Assembly (NCBI RefSeq): GCF_900094595.1
Contig: NZ_FMAD01000002.1
Location: forward strand, 124,001 to 188,000
DNA length: 64,000 bases
Direction: 5' to 3'
Origin: Cupriavidus alkaliphilus
GTDB lineage: Bacteria > Pseudomonadota > Gammaproteobacteria > Burkholderiales > Burkholderiaceae
The notes under the pieces are model-generated. The model had not been told where the DNA came from. It made no database searches and saw only the letters and a list, made by a program, of their open reading frames with translations. Positions 26,725 to 35,943 of the stretch are shown one piece after another. A program made the translations under genes and the position numbers. The number at the start of each line of letters is the position of its first letter. Within the stretch, counting starts at the first letter, position 1.

Positions 26725-27341
26725 CGCGCATCATTAAATCGCGGCGGCGCCTGCCGGCGCGCCGCGCGCAGGCAGGCTTCCTGCTGATCGAAGTGCTGGT
26801 GGCGGTAGTGATACTGCTGGTCGCGCTGCTGGGTACCGCCGGACTGGTGGCGCGCTCGGGCCAGACCGAGATGGAGTCCTACCAGCGCGTGCAGGCGCTC
26901 GCGCTGCTGCAGGACATGGCCGCGCGCCTGAACGCCAACCGCCAGGTGGCAGCGTGCTATGCCAACGGCGCTGCCGGCATGCAGCTGGGCAGCGCGGCCG
27001 CGCCGCCGGCCGCATGCACGCAGGGCAGCGCCGCGCAGAACGCCACCGCCAACGCCGACCTGCAGGCCTGGAACGCGGCCTTGCTCGGCAGCGCCGAGAT
27101 GCGTCCGGGCGCCAGCGCGGTCGATCCCGCGCAAGCGGTGGGCGCGATGATCGGCGCGCGCGGCTGCATCGAGACCGTCGACGCGGTCAACCAGGTCTAC
27201 CGCATCACCGTGGCGTGGCAGGGCCTGGCCATCACGGCCGCGCCGGCGCTCGGGTGCGGCAAGGACCAGTACGGCAACGATGCCTATCGCCGCGCGGTCA
27301 GCACCCAGATCCGCATCGGCACCCTCGGGACCGTGTCATGA
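26721..27341 (+). CDS. pilV: Type IV pilus modification/minor pilin PilV
   Basis: A 206-residue prepilin with leader ending QAG/FLLIEVLVAVVILLVALL and Glu5 present. The PilV pattern continues with AGLVARSGQTEMESYQRVQALALLQDMA and several cysteines in the C-terminal domain. PilV is part of the minor-pilin complex with PilW, PilX and PilY1 that sits at the pilus tip. Its start overlaps the fimT stop and its own stop overlaps pilW (both ATGA), indicating coupled translation. Confidence 0.9.
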   Translation: MTRIIKSRRRLPARRAQAGFLLIEVLVAVVILLVALLGTAGLVARSGQTEMESYQRVQALALLQDMAARLNANRQVAACYANGAAGMQLGSAAAPPAACTQGSAAQNATANADLQAWNAALLGSAEMRPGASAVDPAQAVGAMIGARGCIETVDAVNQVYRITVAWQGLAITAAPALGCGKDQYGNDAYRRAVSTQIRIGTLGTVS

Positions 27342-28393
27342 CCGCGCCGCGTTTCCCTGTGCCTTCATCCCGCGCCACGCGCCTGCGCCGCCAGCGCGGC
27401 ATCTCGCTGATCGAGCTGATGATCGGCATCACCATCGGTCTGGTGCTGCTGACCGCGCTGGCCAGCCTGTATTACGCCAACAGCCTGTCGCGCACGGAGT
27501 TCGCCAGATCGGCCGAACAGGTGGAAAACGGACGGTACGCGCTGGAGCAGATCCGGCGCGAGGTGGAGCTGGCGGGGTTCTTCGGGGTGGGCAGCATTGC
27601 GCGCGGCGCGACCCTTGCGGGTCCGGCGCTGTGTGCGACCGATCCAGCGGCATTGGGATTCGTTGCGGGCACCACCGTGCCGCTGGCGCTTGCCGGCTAT
27701 GCCCCGGGCGTGGTGGCGCCGTGCCTGCCCGATATGTCGGCCAATTCGGAAGTGCTGGTGGTACGGCGCGTGTCGACCACCCCCGTGGCTGCGCCGGTGC
27801 CCGGCGTGCCCTACCTGCAGGTCTCCGCCTGTCCCGAGGACAGTGTGTCTTTCGTTTTCGACGCCAGCGCGGCCGCGGCTTTCCCGCTGCTCACCAAGGC
27901 TTGCGATCCCGGCATCCGCGCGGAACTGCGCCAGGCCGTGGTGCGCGTCTTCTACCTTGCCGGCTGCGACCGCTGCACCAACGGCGGCGACGGCATTCCC
28001 ACCCTCAAGATGGCTGAGCTGATCAATGGCGCATTCCAGGCGCGCTCCGTGGCGCAGGGCGTGCAGGATATGCACATCCGCTACGGCATGGATCTCGACA
28101 GCAATGGTTCCGCCGACTGCTATGTGGAAGACCCGGGCGCCAACAACGCCGCCGCCTGTGCGGTCGTGCCGGGCTACGACTGGACCAATGCGCTCGCCAA
28201 CTGGGGCAACGTCACAACCGTGCGTGTCGACGTGCTGGCCCGCACGCTGCGGCCTTCCGGCGGCCAGGCGGACAACCGCACCTACGACCTGGGGCGCGCG
28301 CTGGCGAGCGGCCCCTTCAACGACGGCTACAAGCGCCATGTCTACGCCCAGGTGGCGCGCGTGGTCAACGTCGCCGGGCTGCGCGAGCAATAG
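27338..28393 (+). CDS. pilW: Minor pilin PilW
   Basis: A 351-residue prepilin, typical PilW length. The leader ends RQRG/ISLIELMIGITIGLVLL with Glu5 present. The N-terminal helix continues through YYANSLSRTEFARSAEQVEN, and a large C-terminal domain contains many paired cysteines (CPEDSV, CDRCTNGGDG, DCYVED). It starts inside the pilV stop. PilW works with PilV, PilX and PilY1 in pilus initiation and display of the adhesin. Confidence 0.9.
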   Translation: MTAPRFPVPSSRATRLRRQRGISLIELMIGITIGLVLLTALASLYYANSLSRTEFARSAEQVENGRYALEQIRREVELAGFFGVGSIARGATLAGPALCATDPAALGFVAGTTVPLALAGYAPGVVAPCLPDMSANSEVLVVRRVSTTPVAAPVPGVPYLQVSACPEDSVSFVFDASAAAAFPLLTKACDPGIRAELRQAVVRVFYLAGCDRCTNGGDGIPTLKMAELINGAFQARSVAQGVQDMHIRYGMDLDSNGSADCYVEDPGANNAAACAVVPGYDWTNALANWGNVTTVRVDVLARTLRPSGGQADNRTYDLGRALASGPFNDGYKRHVYAQVARVVNVAGLREQ

Positions 28394-28432
28394 GCCGAAG
28401 GCCGTCATCACCCGATATCGTCAAGGCATGCA

Positions 28433-28984
28433 ATGAAAAGGTCATCCGGCACGGCGCCGCGCCGCAGGCAAACCGGGGTCACGCTGGTCGTGACGCTGGT
28501 GTTCATGGTGTTGTTCTTGCTGATCGCCGTGGCGATGGTCAACTCCGGACTGATCAACGTCAAGGTTGCGGCCAACCAGCAAAACGCGATGGAGGCACGC
28601 GACGTTGCGCAGCAGGCCATTGAACAGGTGATCTCGGACGACTTCACCAAGGCACCGGCGGCGCTCAGCGTGCCGGTGGACGTCAGCGCCGATGGCAAGG
28701 CCGACTACGTCGCCCAGGTGGCCAAGCCGGAGTGCGTAGCCAGCAAGCCAATGAAGAACGTCGAGCTGGACCTGGCCGATCCCGACGACGTGTCCTGCTT
28801 CGTCGGCAGCAACGTGCAGAACACTGGCATCGTCACGGCCGGCAACAACGCCGGCAATTCGCTGTGCAATGCCACCCAGTGGGACGTTGCCGCCACGGTG
28901 AATGACGCCGCCGGCACGGGTGCCGCGGCGACCGTCCACCAGGGGGTGGCGGTACGGATGCCGACCGGCTCGGCATGCCCGTGA
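28433..28984 (+). CDS. pilX: Minor pilin PilX
   Basis: A 183-residue protein with a basic leader followed by QTG/VTLVVTLVFMVLFLLIAVAM, the PilX_N pattern. Position 5 after the cleavage site is Val rather than Glu, as often in PilX/GspK-type tip pilins that lack the Glu5 needed for filament packing. The C-terminal part has two Cys pairs. The TGA overlaps the ATG of pilY1 (28984). It sits 39 bases after pilW. Confidence 0.88.
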   Translation: MKRSSGTAPRRRQTGVTLVVTLVFMVLFLLIAVAMVNSGLINVKVAANQQNAMEARDVAQQAIEQVISDDFTKAPAALSVPVDVSADGKADYVAQVAKPECVASKPMKNVELDLADPDDVSCFVGSNVQNTGIVTAGNNAGNSLCNATQWDVAATVNDAAGTGAAATVHQGVAVRMPTGSACP

Positions 28985-31900
28985 TGTCGACGCCGCAGCG
29001 CCACCCTTTCACCATGCCCAGCACGGGAACCCGCATGACGAACCCTGCCCGCCGCCGTTGCGTCTCGAACATGAACCTTCGCCTGCGCACCTGTTTCACG
29101 CATGCCGGCTTCGCCATGCTGCTGACCCTCGTCGGATGGCAAGGAGCACGGGCGGAAGACATTGACCTGTTCACCGGCCTGCAGACCAATGCCGGCACCA
29201 AGCCCAACGTCCTGTTGCTGCTCGACAATGCCTCGACCTGGAATGCCGCCACGACCATCAGGGGCTGCGACACGCCCAACGTCGTCAGCGCCAACAACGC
29301 GGGCACCGATGTCGGCGCGATCCAGTGCGCGCTGTACCGCGCGGTCAACACGCTGGTGACCAACCCCCAGCTCAGCGGCAACATCAATATGGGGCTGATG
29401 ATGTTCGGCACCGGCAACAACGTCGGCGGCAGTTTCCGTCATCCGGCGGCGGCCCCGTACACGCTGCCGGTGATGGATGCCACGAATGGCGCCGAATTTC
29501 TCAAGTACATCACGACCATCGATCGCCAGGCCGACAACTCCAACAATTCGCAGGTCGGCGCCGGCATGCAGGAGGCATGGGCCTTCTTCGGAGGCAGGAA
29601 GGGCTTGTCGGGCACGCAGTACACCTCGCCCATCACCAATCCCTGCCAGAAGAACTTCGTCATCTATATCGCCAACGCGGTCAACAACGGCAAGCCGCAG
29701 GACACCGGATCGGTGGCCTACGATGCGCTGGTGTCGGCGGGTGCCACGACCAGGCAGCTGACCCCGCTCAAGCTCGAGGCCGGCAAGGACAAGTACTCCA
29801 GCAACTGGGGCGATGAGTGGGCGCGGTTCATGTACGAGACCGACATCAACGGCAATCTCGACAACAACCAGAACATCATCACCTACACGATTGCGGTCAC
29901 CGACGGCAGGAACCCGGACTATGTCGAATCGACCCGCAGCATGGCCGACAACGCCGGCGGCAAGCGCTATGTGGTCGAGCTCGGCGATGTCCAGGCAATG
30001 GTCGACGCCTTGCTGCAGATCTTCAACGAGATGCAGGCGATCAACAACGTGTTCTCGTCGGTGAGCCTGCCGGTCAGCGTCAACGGGCAGGGTTCGTACC
30101 TGAACCAGATCTACATTGGCATGTTCCGGCCCGACGCCACCGCGGCGCCGCGGTGGATGGGCAACCTGAAGCAGTACAAGCTCGGCTACGACAACAAGAA
30201 CCAGATCGTGGTACTGGACGCCAATCCGCCCGGGCCAAACCAGCAGAGTGCGATCAGCAGCGCCGGCACGGGTTTCATCTCGCCCAATGCCAAGAGCTTC
30301 TGGACCGCCGAGCCGCCCCAGGGGTTCAGCGGCAACAGCTATACCGGCAGCGCCGTGGCGGGGTGGCCGGCCAAGGGCTTCTGGGTCAATAGTCCATCGG
30401 GCGCCGCGGGCGCGCTGGATTCGGCCGATGGTGTCAGCGGCATCGTTGGCGGCGACGGCGAGATCGTCGAGAAGGGCGGCGCGGGCGAGATGCTGCGTGC
30501 GCAGATCGTCAGGGACCAGTCGGGGCGCAAGCTCTATACCTGCCCCAGCGGTGGCTGCAGCAAGACCAGCAAGGCGCTGGTGTCGTTCGATACCGGCAAT
30601 GCCGCGCTGACCGGCGCGGCTGGACAGTCGGCGCTGAACAGCACTGCGGCCGATGTCGCCAACCTCATCAACTGGGTGCGCGGCCGCGACGTGTACGCGC
30701 TCAAGGAAAGCACGGTGGCCGGCAAGGAACTCCAGGCGGGTCCGGGCGGGGACGTGACGGTGCGCGGTTCGGTCCACGGCGACGTACTGCATTCACGGCC
30801 GGTGGTGATCAACTACGGCGGCAGTACCGGCGTGGTGGTGTTCTACGGCGCCAACGATGGCGTGTTCCATGCGGTCAACGGCAACCAGGCCAGCGGCATT
30901 GGCGGGGTGCGTCCCGGCGGGGAACTGTGGGGCTTCGTCCCGCCAGAGTTTTACGGCAAGCTCAGCCGGCTCTATACCAACGCGCCGGAGGTGCAACTGA
31001 GCGGCTCGCCGACCGGCTCGGGCGCCAGGCCGCGCGACTACTTCTTCGACGGCACCACCACGGTGTACCAGGACCTGCGCGACCCGTCGAAGCCACGTGT
31101 GGTGATCTACTTGACCGCGCGTCGCGGCGGGCGGCTGGTCTATGCGCTGGACGTGACCGATCCGATGGCGCCGCAGTTCTTGTGGAAATCCGACAGTGGC
31201 GCGATTGCGGAGCTCGGCCAGACCTGGTCGCAACCGCGCGTGATCCGCGTCAAGGGTTATGACAACCCGCTGGTGGTGATGGGTGCCGGCTACGATCCGG
31301 GCGAGGACGCGGAGCCGTCGAAGGGCGGCGGCAGCGGCGCGCAGGGGCGCGGTGTCATTGTCTTCGACGCGTTCGAAGGCAATGTGGTGCGCGCCTGGCT
31401 GGCGAATTGCTCCGGCCTCGCCGACACGGTCTGCAGTACGCCGGCCGGCATGAGCCGCGCGATCCCGTCCGACGTGGCGGTGGTCGATCGCAACGGCGAC
31501 GCGCTGGTCGACAAGGGCTATGTCGGCGACGTCGGCGGCAATATCTGGCGGCTCGATTTCGAGACGGCGGCCGGCACCGGGCCGGCTGCGTGGACGCTGG
31601 GCAAGTTCGCCGCGCTGGGCGGCGCACAGGATACCAACGACGCGCGCAAGTTCATGTACCCGCCCGACGTCATCACCACCGGGGGCTACGATGCGGTGAT
31701 GATCGGCAGCGGCGACCGCGAGCATCCGCTATATACCACCAGCACCACGCCGGGACTGGCCTACAACGTCGTCAACCGGTTCTACATGCTGAAGGACACC
31801 GCACTCACCGGCGGTTTGCCATCGACCTGGACGCCGCTGACCGAGAGCAGCCTGTTCGACGCCACCACCACCGAATACGCCGATGCGACCACCGCAAAAG

Positions 31901-32316
31901 GCTTCTACCTGACCTTGGGCGCCGGCGAGAAGGTGGTCAACGCACCCCTCACCGTGGCTGGCTATACCTACTTCGGGACCAACCAGCCAAGCGTTCCCAA
32001 GCCCGGCGCCTGCTATCCCGACCTTGGCACTGCTCGCGGATATGCAGTGTCGTTCCTGACCGGCAAGGGCATCAACAATAACCGCTACGTGGTGTTCAAT
32101 AATGGTGGCCTGCCGCCGTCGCCGGTGTTCGGCGTGGTTGCCGTCACGGACAAGTCGGGCAACACCAGCAACGTGCCGGTGCTGATCGGTGGCGGCAATC
32201 AGACCGGTCCCGGGGGTGGCGACAATACTTCGTCGCTGGGCGCGCAGAAAATCTCCCCGCCCGGCATCGGCAAGCGCAAGCGTACCTACTGGTACACCCA
32301 GACCGACAAAAAGTGA
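28984..32316 (+). CDS. pilY1: Pilus tip adhesin/assembly factor PilY1
   Basis: A protein of about 1,110 residues, exported by a signal peptide that may begin at the internal Met (MNLRLRTCFTHAGFAMLL; cleavage after ARA near residue 58). The N-terminal region resembles the von Willebrand A-like part, but its metal site reads DNAST rather than DxSxS. The C-terminal ~600 residues are the PilC/PilY1 beta-propeller (VVFYGANDGVFHAVNG, RLVYALDVTDP). A calcium loop DRNGDALVD lies near residue 835; in PilY1 such a loop controls pilus retraction. I use ATG 28984, which overlaps the pilX stop. It is the last gene of the operon. Confidence 0.92.
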   Translation: MSTPQRHPFTMPSTGTRMTNPARRRCVSNMNLRLRTCFTHAGFAMLLTLVGWQGARAEDIDLFTGLQTNAGTKPNVLLLLDNASTWNAATTIRGCDTPNVVSANNAGTDVGAIQCALYRAVNTLVTNPQLSGNINMGLMMFGTGNNVGGSFRHPAAAPYTLPVMDATNGAEFLKYITTIDRQADNSNNSQVGAGMQEAWAFFGGRKGLSGTQYTSPITNPCQKNFVIYIANAVNNGKPQDTGSVAYDALVSAGATTRQLTPLKLEAGKDKYSSNWGDEWARFMYETDINGNLDNNQNIITYTIAVTDGRNPDYVESTRSMADNAGGKRYVVELGDVQAMVDALLQIFNEMQAINNVFSSVSLPVSVNGQGSYLNQIYIGMFRPDATAAPRWMGNLKQYKLGYDNKNQIVVLDANPPGPNQQSAISSAGTGFISPNAKSFWTAEPPQGFSGNSYTGSAVAGWPAKGFWVNSPSGAAGALDSADGVSGIVGGDGEIVEKGGAGEMLRAQIVRDQSGRKLYTCPSGGCSKTSKALVSFDTGNAALTGAAGQSALNSTAADVANLINWVRGRDVYALKESTVAGKELQAGPGGDVTVRGSVHGDVLHSRPVVINYGGSTGVVVFYGANDGVFHAVNGNQASGIGGVRPGGELWGFVPPEFYGKLSRLYTNAPEVQLSGSPTGSGARPRDYFFDGTTTVYQDLRDPSKPRVVIYLTARRGGRLVYALDVTDPMAPQFLWKSDSGAIAELGQTWSQPRVIRVKGYDNPLVVMGAGYDPGEDAEPSKGGGSGAQGRGVIVFDAFEGNVVRAWLANCSGLADTVCSTPAGMSRAIPSDVAVVDRNGDALVDKGYVGDVGGNIWRLDFETAAGTGPAAWTLGKFAALGGAQDTNDARKFMYPPDVITTGGYDAVMIGSGDREHPLYTTSTTPGLAYNVVNRFYMLKDTALTGGLPSTWTPLTESSLFDATTTEYADATTAKGFYLTLGAGEKVVNAPLTVAGYTYFGTNQPSVPKPGACYPDLGTARGYAVSFLTGKGINNNRYVVFNNGGLPPSPVFGVVAVTDKSGNTSNVPVLIGGGNQTGPGGGDNTSSLGAQKISPPGIGKRKRTYWYTQTDKK

Positions 32317-32336
32317 ATGCCATCGGCGCTGCCGCG

Positions 32337-33830
32337 CTAGCGTGATGACACCGCCGCCGCATTCGTGTCCGGCGGCTCCTGCCACCACCCACCCCCCAGC
32401 GCCTGCAGCAGCGCCGCCGAATCCGCCAGCCGGTCGGCGCGCGCCTGCGCCAGTTTCAGCGCGGCCTGGCGCGACTGCCGTTCGGCATCCAGCAGCGCCA
32501 GCTGGCTGACGCCGCCGAGGCGGTACTGCTCCGACACCACCGCCAGCGTATCGCGCGCCTGGCGCGCGCTGTCGGCGCGTTCGCGCAGCGCGGCGGCGTC
32601 GGCCTCGAGCGCGCGCAGCGCGTCGGCGACATCCTGCAGGCCCTGCAGCACGGCTTGCCGGTACGCGGCCAGCGACTGCTCATACGCAGCTTGCGCGGCG
32701 CGCTTGCGCGCCTGCAGTTCGCCACCGCGGAAGACCGGCTGCACCAGGCCGGCGGCCAGGCTCCAGACGTTGAGGCTGCTGAACAGGTCGCGCGCCGCGG
32801 TGGCCTGCGTGCCGCCGCTGGCGCTCAGCGTGACCTGCGGATAGAGGTTGGCGGTGGCCACGCCGATATTGGCCGAGGCCTGGTGCAGCAGCGCCTCGGC
32901 CGCGCGGATATCGGGCCGGCGGCGCGCCAGCGTGGCGGGCAGGCTGAGCGGCAGCGTGTCGGGCAGGTGCAGCGCGTCAAGGTGGAACTCGGGCAGCGCG
33001 GCCGAGGCCGGGGTCTGGCCCGTGTAGACCGCAAGCTGGTGCCGCGTGGCATCGAGCTGGCGTTGCAGCGCCGGCACCAGCGCCTGGGTTTGCGCCAGCT
33101 CGGCGCGCCGGCGCTGCACCTCGACGCGTGCCACGCCGCCCGCGCGCAGGCGTGCCTCGGTGATGCCAAGCTGGCGCTGCTGCGCCGCCACCATCGCGGC
33201 GGTGTCGGCCAGCTGCGCGCGCAGGCCGGCTTCGCGGATGGCGGCGGTGGCGACGTTGGCGGCCAGCGCCAGGCGCGCGGCCTCGAGCTCGTAGCGCTGG
33301 TAGTCCACCACGGCCTGCAGGCCCTCCAGCTCGCGCCGCTGGCCGCCGAACAGGTCCAGCGCATAGGACACCTGCACCGTCGCGCCGTACAGCGTGAACG
33401 GGCCGGGGCTGGGGATGGCGGTGATGCCCATCGACTGGAAATCGACCTGCTGGCGCGCGGTGTCCAGCTTCGCGTCGATGGCAGGCCAGCGCGTCGCGCC
33501 GGTGCGGGCGGCCAGGTTCTCGCGAGCTTCCAGCAGCCGCGCGCGGGCCTGCGCCAGCGTCGGGCTGGCCTCCAGCGCACTGCGGATGGTGGCGTCGAGC
33601 GCCGGGCTGCGGAACAGCGTCCACCACTGCGCCGGCACATCGGCGCCGGCCGCCAGCGTCTGCGCGTGGGCCTGGCCCGGCGCGCCGGCACCGTCCGCGG
33701 CAACGGTGGCCACCGGCTGCGGACCCGGCACGTAGCCGGCATCGTCCACCGGCGCCGGCGCGCGGAAATCGGGGCCGACCGCGCAGCCGCACAGCAGCGC
33801 GGCGGCGAACAGGGACGTGAGTCGTTGCAT
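32337..33830 (-). CDS. RND/ABC efflux outer-membrane factor, NodT family lipoprotein
   Basis: A 497-residue outer-membrane channel of the TolC/OprM type. The signal sequence MQRLTSLFAAALLCGC carries a lipobox (LLCGC, Cys16) followed by AVGPDFRAPAP, typical of NodT-family factors. Two internally repeated OEP domains (about 75-270 and 285-480) contain long coiled helices, for example ASPTLAQARARLLEARENLA. It is the last gene of the tetR-hlyD-ABC-permease operon, 11 bases after the permease stop. It should complete a tripartite pump through the periplasm. Confidence 0.92.
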   Translation of the reverse strand: MQRLTSLFAAALLCGCAVGPDFRAPAPVDDAGYVPGPQPVATVAADGAGAPGQAHAQTLAAGADVPAQWWTLFRSPALDATIRSALEASPTLAQARARLLEARENLAARTGATRWPAIDAKLDTARQQVDFQSMGITAIPSPGPFTLYGATVQVSYALDLFGGQRRELEGLQAVVDYQRYELEAARLALAANVATAAIREAGLRAQLADTAAMVAAQQRQLGITEARLRAGGVARVEVQRRRAELAQTQALVPALQRQLDATRHQLAVYTGQTPASAALPEFHLDALHLPDTLPLSLPATLARRRPDIRAAEALLHQASANIGVATANLYPQVTLSASGGTQATAARDLFSSLNVWSLAAGLVQPVFRGGELQARKRAAQAAYEQSLAAYRQAVLQGLQDVADALRALEADAAALRERADSARQARDTLAVVSEQYRLGGVSQLALLDAERQSRQAALKLAQARADRLADSAALLQALGGGWWQEPPDTNAAAVSSR

Positions 33831-33841
33831 GGCCCGCTCCT

Positions 33842-34987
33842 TCAATCGAGCGTGCGCCGGTAGAAGCGCACCGCGATCAGCATCACCACCACGATAAACA
33901 GCGCCATCGGCCACACATTGGGCCACAGCTCGAACCAGCCGTTGCCCTTGAGCAGGATGCCGCGCACCATGCGGTGGAAGTAGGTCATCGGCAGGATGTT
34001 GCCGATCGCCTGCGCCCAGCCCGGCATGCCGGCAAACGGGAACATGAAGCCGGACAGCAGGATGTTGGGCAGGAAGTAGAAGAAGGTCAGCTGCATCGCC
34101 TGCAGCTGGTTCCGCGCCAGCGACGACAGCGTGATGCCCACGGTGAGGTTGGCCGCGATAAACAGCAGCGCCGCCAGGTACACCGCCAGCACCGACCCGA
34201 CAAAGGGCACGCTGAAGATCCAGCGCGCGGCCAGCAGCACGATGGTCGACTGGATCAGGCCGATGAAGATGTACGGCACGATCTTGCCGGTCATCACTTC
34301 GATCGGCCGCACCGGCGTGGCCAGCAGGTTCTCCATGGTGCCGCGCTCGCGTTCGCGCGTCATCGCCAGCCCGGTCATCATCACCATGGTCATCGACAGG
34401 ATCACGCCCATCAGCCCGGGAATGATGTTGTACTGGGTGATGCCTTCGGGGTTGTAGAGCCGCTGCACCTGCACCTCGAACGGCGGCTTGCCGCCGGCCA
34501 GCGGCGCCAGCGCTCCCTTCAGATCGTGCGCGGCGACGCGGTAGGGCAGCTGCGCCAGCGCGGCGATGGCCTGGCCGGTGGCGGCGGGGTCGGTGGCATC
34601 GGCCTCGACCAGCAGCGCGGGCCGCTCGCCGCGCAGCAGCCGGCGCGTGAAGTCGGGCGGGATGGTCAGCACGAACTGCACTTCGCCCTTCATCAGCGCC
34701 TCGCGCCCGGCCCGCTCGTCGGGCAGCGTGCCGACCAGCCGGAAGTAGGTCGATTGCTCCATGCTGGCGACGAACGAGCGCGTGAACTCGCTCTGGTCCG
34801 CGGCGATCACCGCGGTTGGCAGCTGGCGCGGATCGGTGTTGATGGCAAAGCCGAACAGCAGCAGCTGCATGATCGGCAGGCCGACGATCATGCCGAAGGT
34901 GACGCGGTCGCGCCGCAGCTGCAGGAACTCCTTCAGCACGATGCTCCACCAGCGCTGCAGCGAGAAACGCGCCGGAGCGGTCGTCAT
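33842..34987 (-). CDS. ABC-2 type transporter permease (YbhR/YhhJ-like)
   Basis: A 381-residue inner-membrane permease of the ABC2_membrane_3 type: one N-terminal TM (VTFGMIVGLPIMQLLLFGFA), a large periplasmic loop (about 50-175) and five C-terminal TMs. The conserved RERERGTMENLLATPVRPIE precedes the second TM. Works with the ATPase encoded just upstream to export a substrate, probably a drug or lipid. Its ATG overlaps the ATPase stop (ATGA). Confidence 0.92.
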   Translation of the reverse strand: MTTAPARFSLQRWWSIVLKEFLQLRRDRVTFGMIVGLPIMQLLLFGFAINTDPRQLPTAVIAADQSEFTRSFVASMEQSTYFRLVGTLPDERAGREALMKGEVQFVLTIPPDFTRRLLRGERPALLVEADATDPAATGQAIAALAQLPYRVAAHDLKGALAPLAGGKPPFEVQVQRLYNPEGITQYNIIPGLMGVILSMTMVMMTGLAMTRERERGTMENLLATPVRPIEVMTGKIVPYIFIGLIQSTIVLLAARWIFSVPFVGSVLAVYLAALLFIAANLTVGITLSSLARNQLQAMQLTFFYFLPNILLSGFMFPFAGMPGWAQAIGNILPMTYFHRMVRGILLKGNGWFELWPNVWPMALFIVVVMLIAVRFYRRTLD

Positions 34988-35943
34988 GACGCCTCCTTTT
35001 TCTTGCGCGCCATGTTGTCCTCGGCCCCGCTCATCATGTGGATGAACACGTCTTCCAGGCTGGTCTGGGCCTGCTCGATGCGCCGGCCCGGGCCTGCCAG
35101 GCGCGCGAGGGTGTCGGCCAGCGCCTGCGCATCGCGCCCGGTCACGTGCAGCGCGGTGCCGAAGGCCACGGTCTGCTCCACGCCCGGCGCGCCCTGCAGC
35201 TGCGCCGACAGCGTCGCGAGGTCGTCGCCTTCCACGCTCCAGGTCGACAGCCGCTGGCTTGCCACCACTTCATCGGCGGTGCCCTGCGCCAGCAGCCTGC
35301 CGTAGGCGATATAAGCCAGCTTGTGGCAGCGCTCGGCCTCGTCCATGTAGTGCGTGCTGACCAGCACCGAGATGCCGCGCGCGGCCAGCTGGTGCAACTG
35401 CTCCCAGAACTCGCGCCGCGCCTTGGGATCCACGCCGGCGGTGGGCTCGTCGAGCAGCAGCAGCTCGGGCTCGTGCAGCAGGCAGGCCGCCAGCGCCAGG
35501 CGCTGCTTCCAGCCGCCCGACAGCGCGCCGGCCAGCTGCGCCGAGCGCGTCGCCAGGCCCAGGTCTTCGAGCGCGCGCTCGACCGCCTCGCGCCGGTTCG
35601 GCATGCCGTACACGCGCGCGACGAAGTCCAGGTTCTCGCGGATCGACAGGTCGTCCCAGTACGAGAACTTCTGCGTCATATAGCCGACGCGGCGCTTGAT
35701 CTCGTCGGACTCGGTCAGGATGTCGTAGCCCAGGCAGGTGCCTGTGCCGGAGTCCGGCGTCAGCAGCCCGCACATCATGCGGATCGAGGTGGTCTTGCCG
35801 CTGCCGTTGGGGCCGAGGAAGCCGAAGATCTCGCCGCGCGCCACCTGCATGCTGAGGTCGTTGACCACATGCTTGTCGCCGAAGTGCTTGTTCAGGCCGC
35901 GCACGTCGATGGCGAGGCCGTTGCCGTTGGCGGTCGTGTTCAT
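34984..35943 (-). CDS. ABC transporter ATP-binding protein
   Basis: A 319-residue ATPase. Walker A is GPNGSGKTT near residue 44, the Q-loop is YMTQKFSYWDD, the signature is LSGGWKQRLALA and Walker B is LLLLDEPTAGVDP. The C-terminal ~80 residues are the DrrA-type extension. It powers the permease encoded downstream. The open frame extends far upstream over hlyD, but MNTTANGNG at 35943 is the natural start and overlaps the hlyD stop by 4 bases. Confidence 0.93.
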   Translation of the reverse strand: MNTTANGNGLAIDVRGLNKHFGDKHVVNDLSMQVARGEIFGFLGPNGSGKTTSIRMMCGLLTPDSGTGTCLGYDILTESDEIKRRVGYMTQKFSYWDDLSIRENLDFVARVYGMPNRREAVERALEDLGLATRSAQLAGALSGGWKQRLALAACLLHEPELLLLDEPTAGVDPKARREFWEQLHQLAARGISVLVSTHYMDEAERCHKLAYIAYGRLLAQGTADEVVASQRLSTWSVEGDDLATLSAQLQGAPGVEQTVAFGTALHVTGRDAQALADTLARLAGPGRRIEQAQTSLEDVFIHMMSGAEDNMARKKKEAS

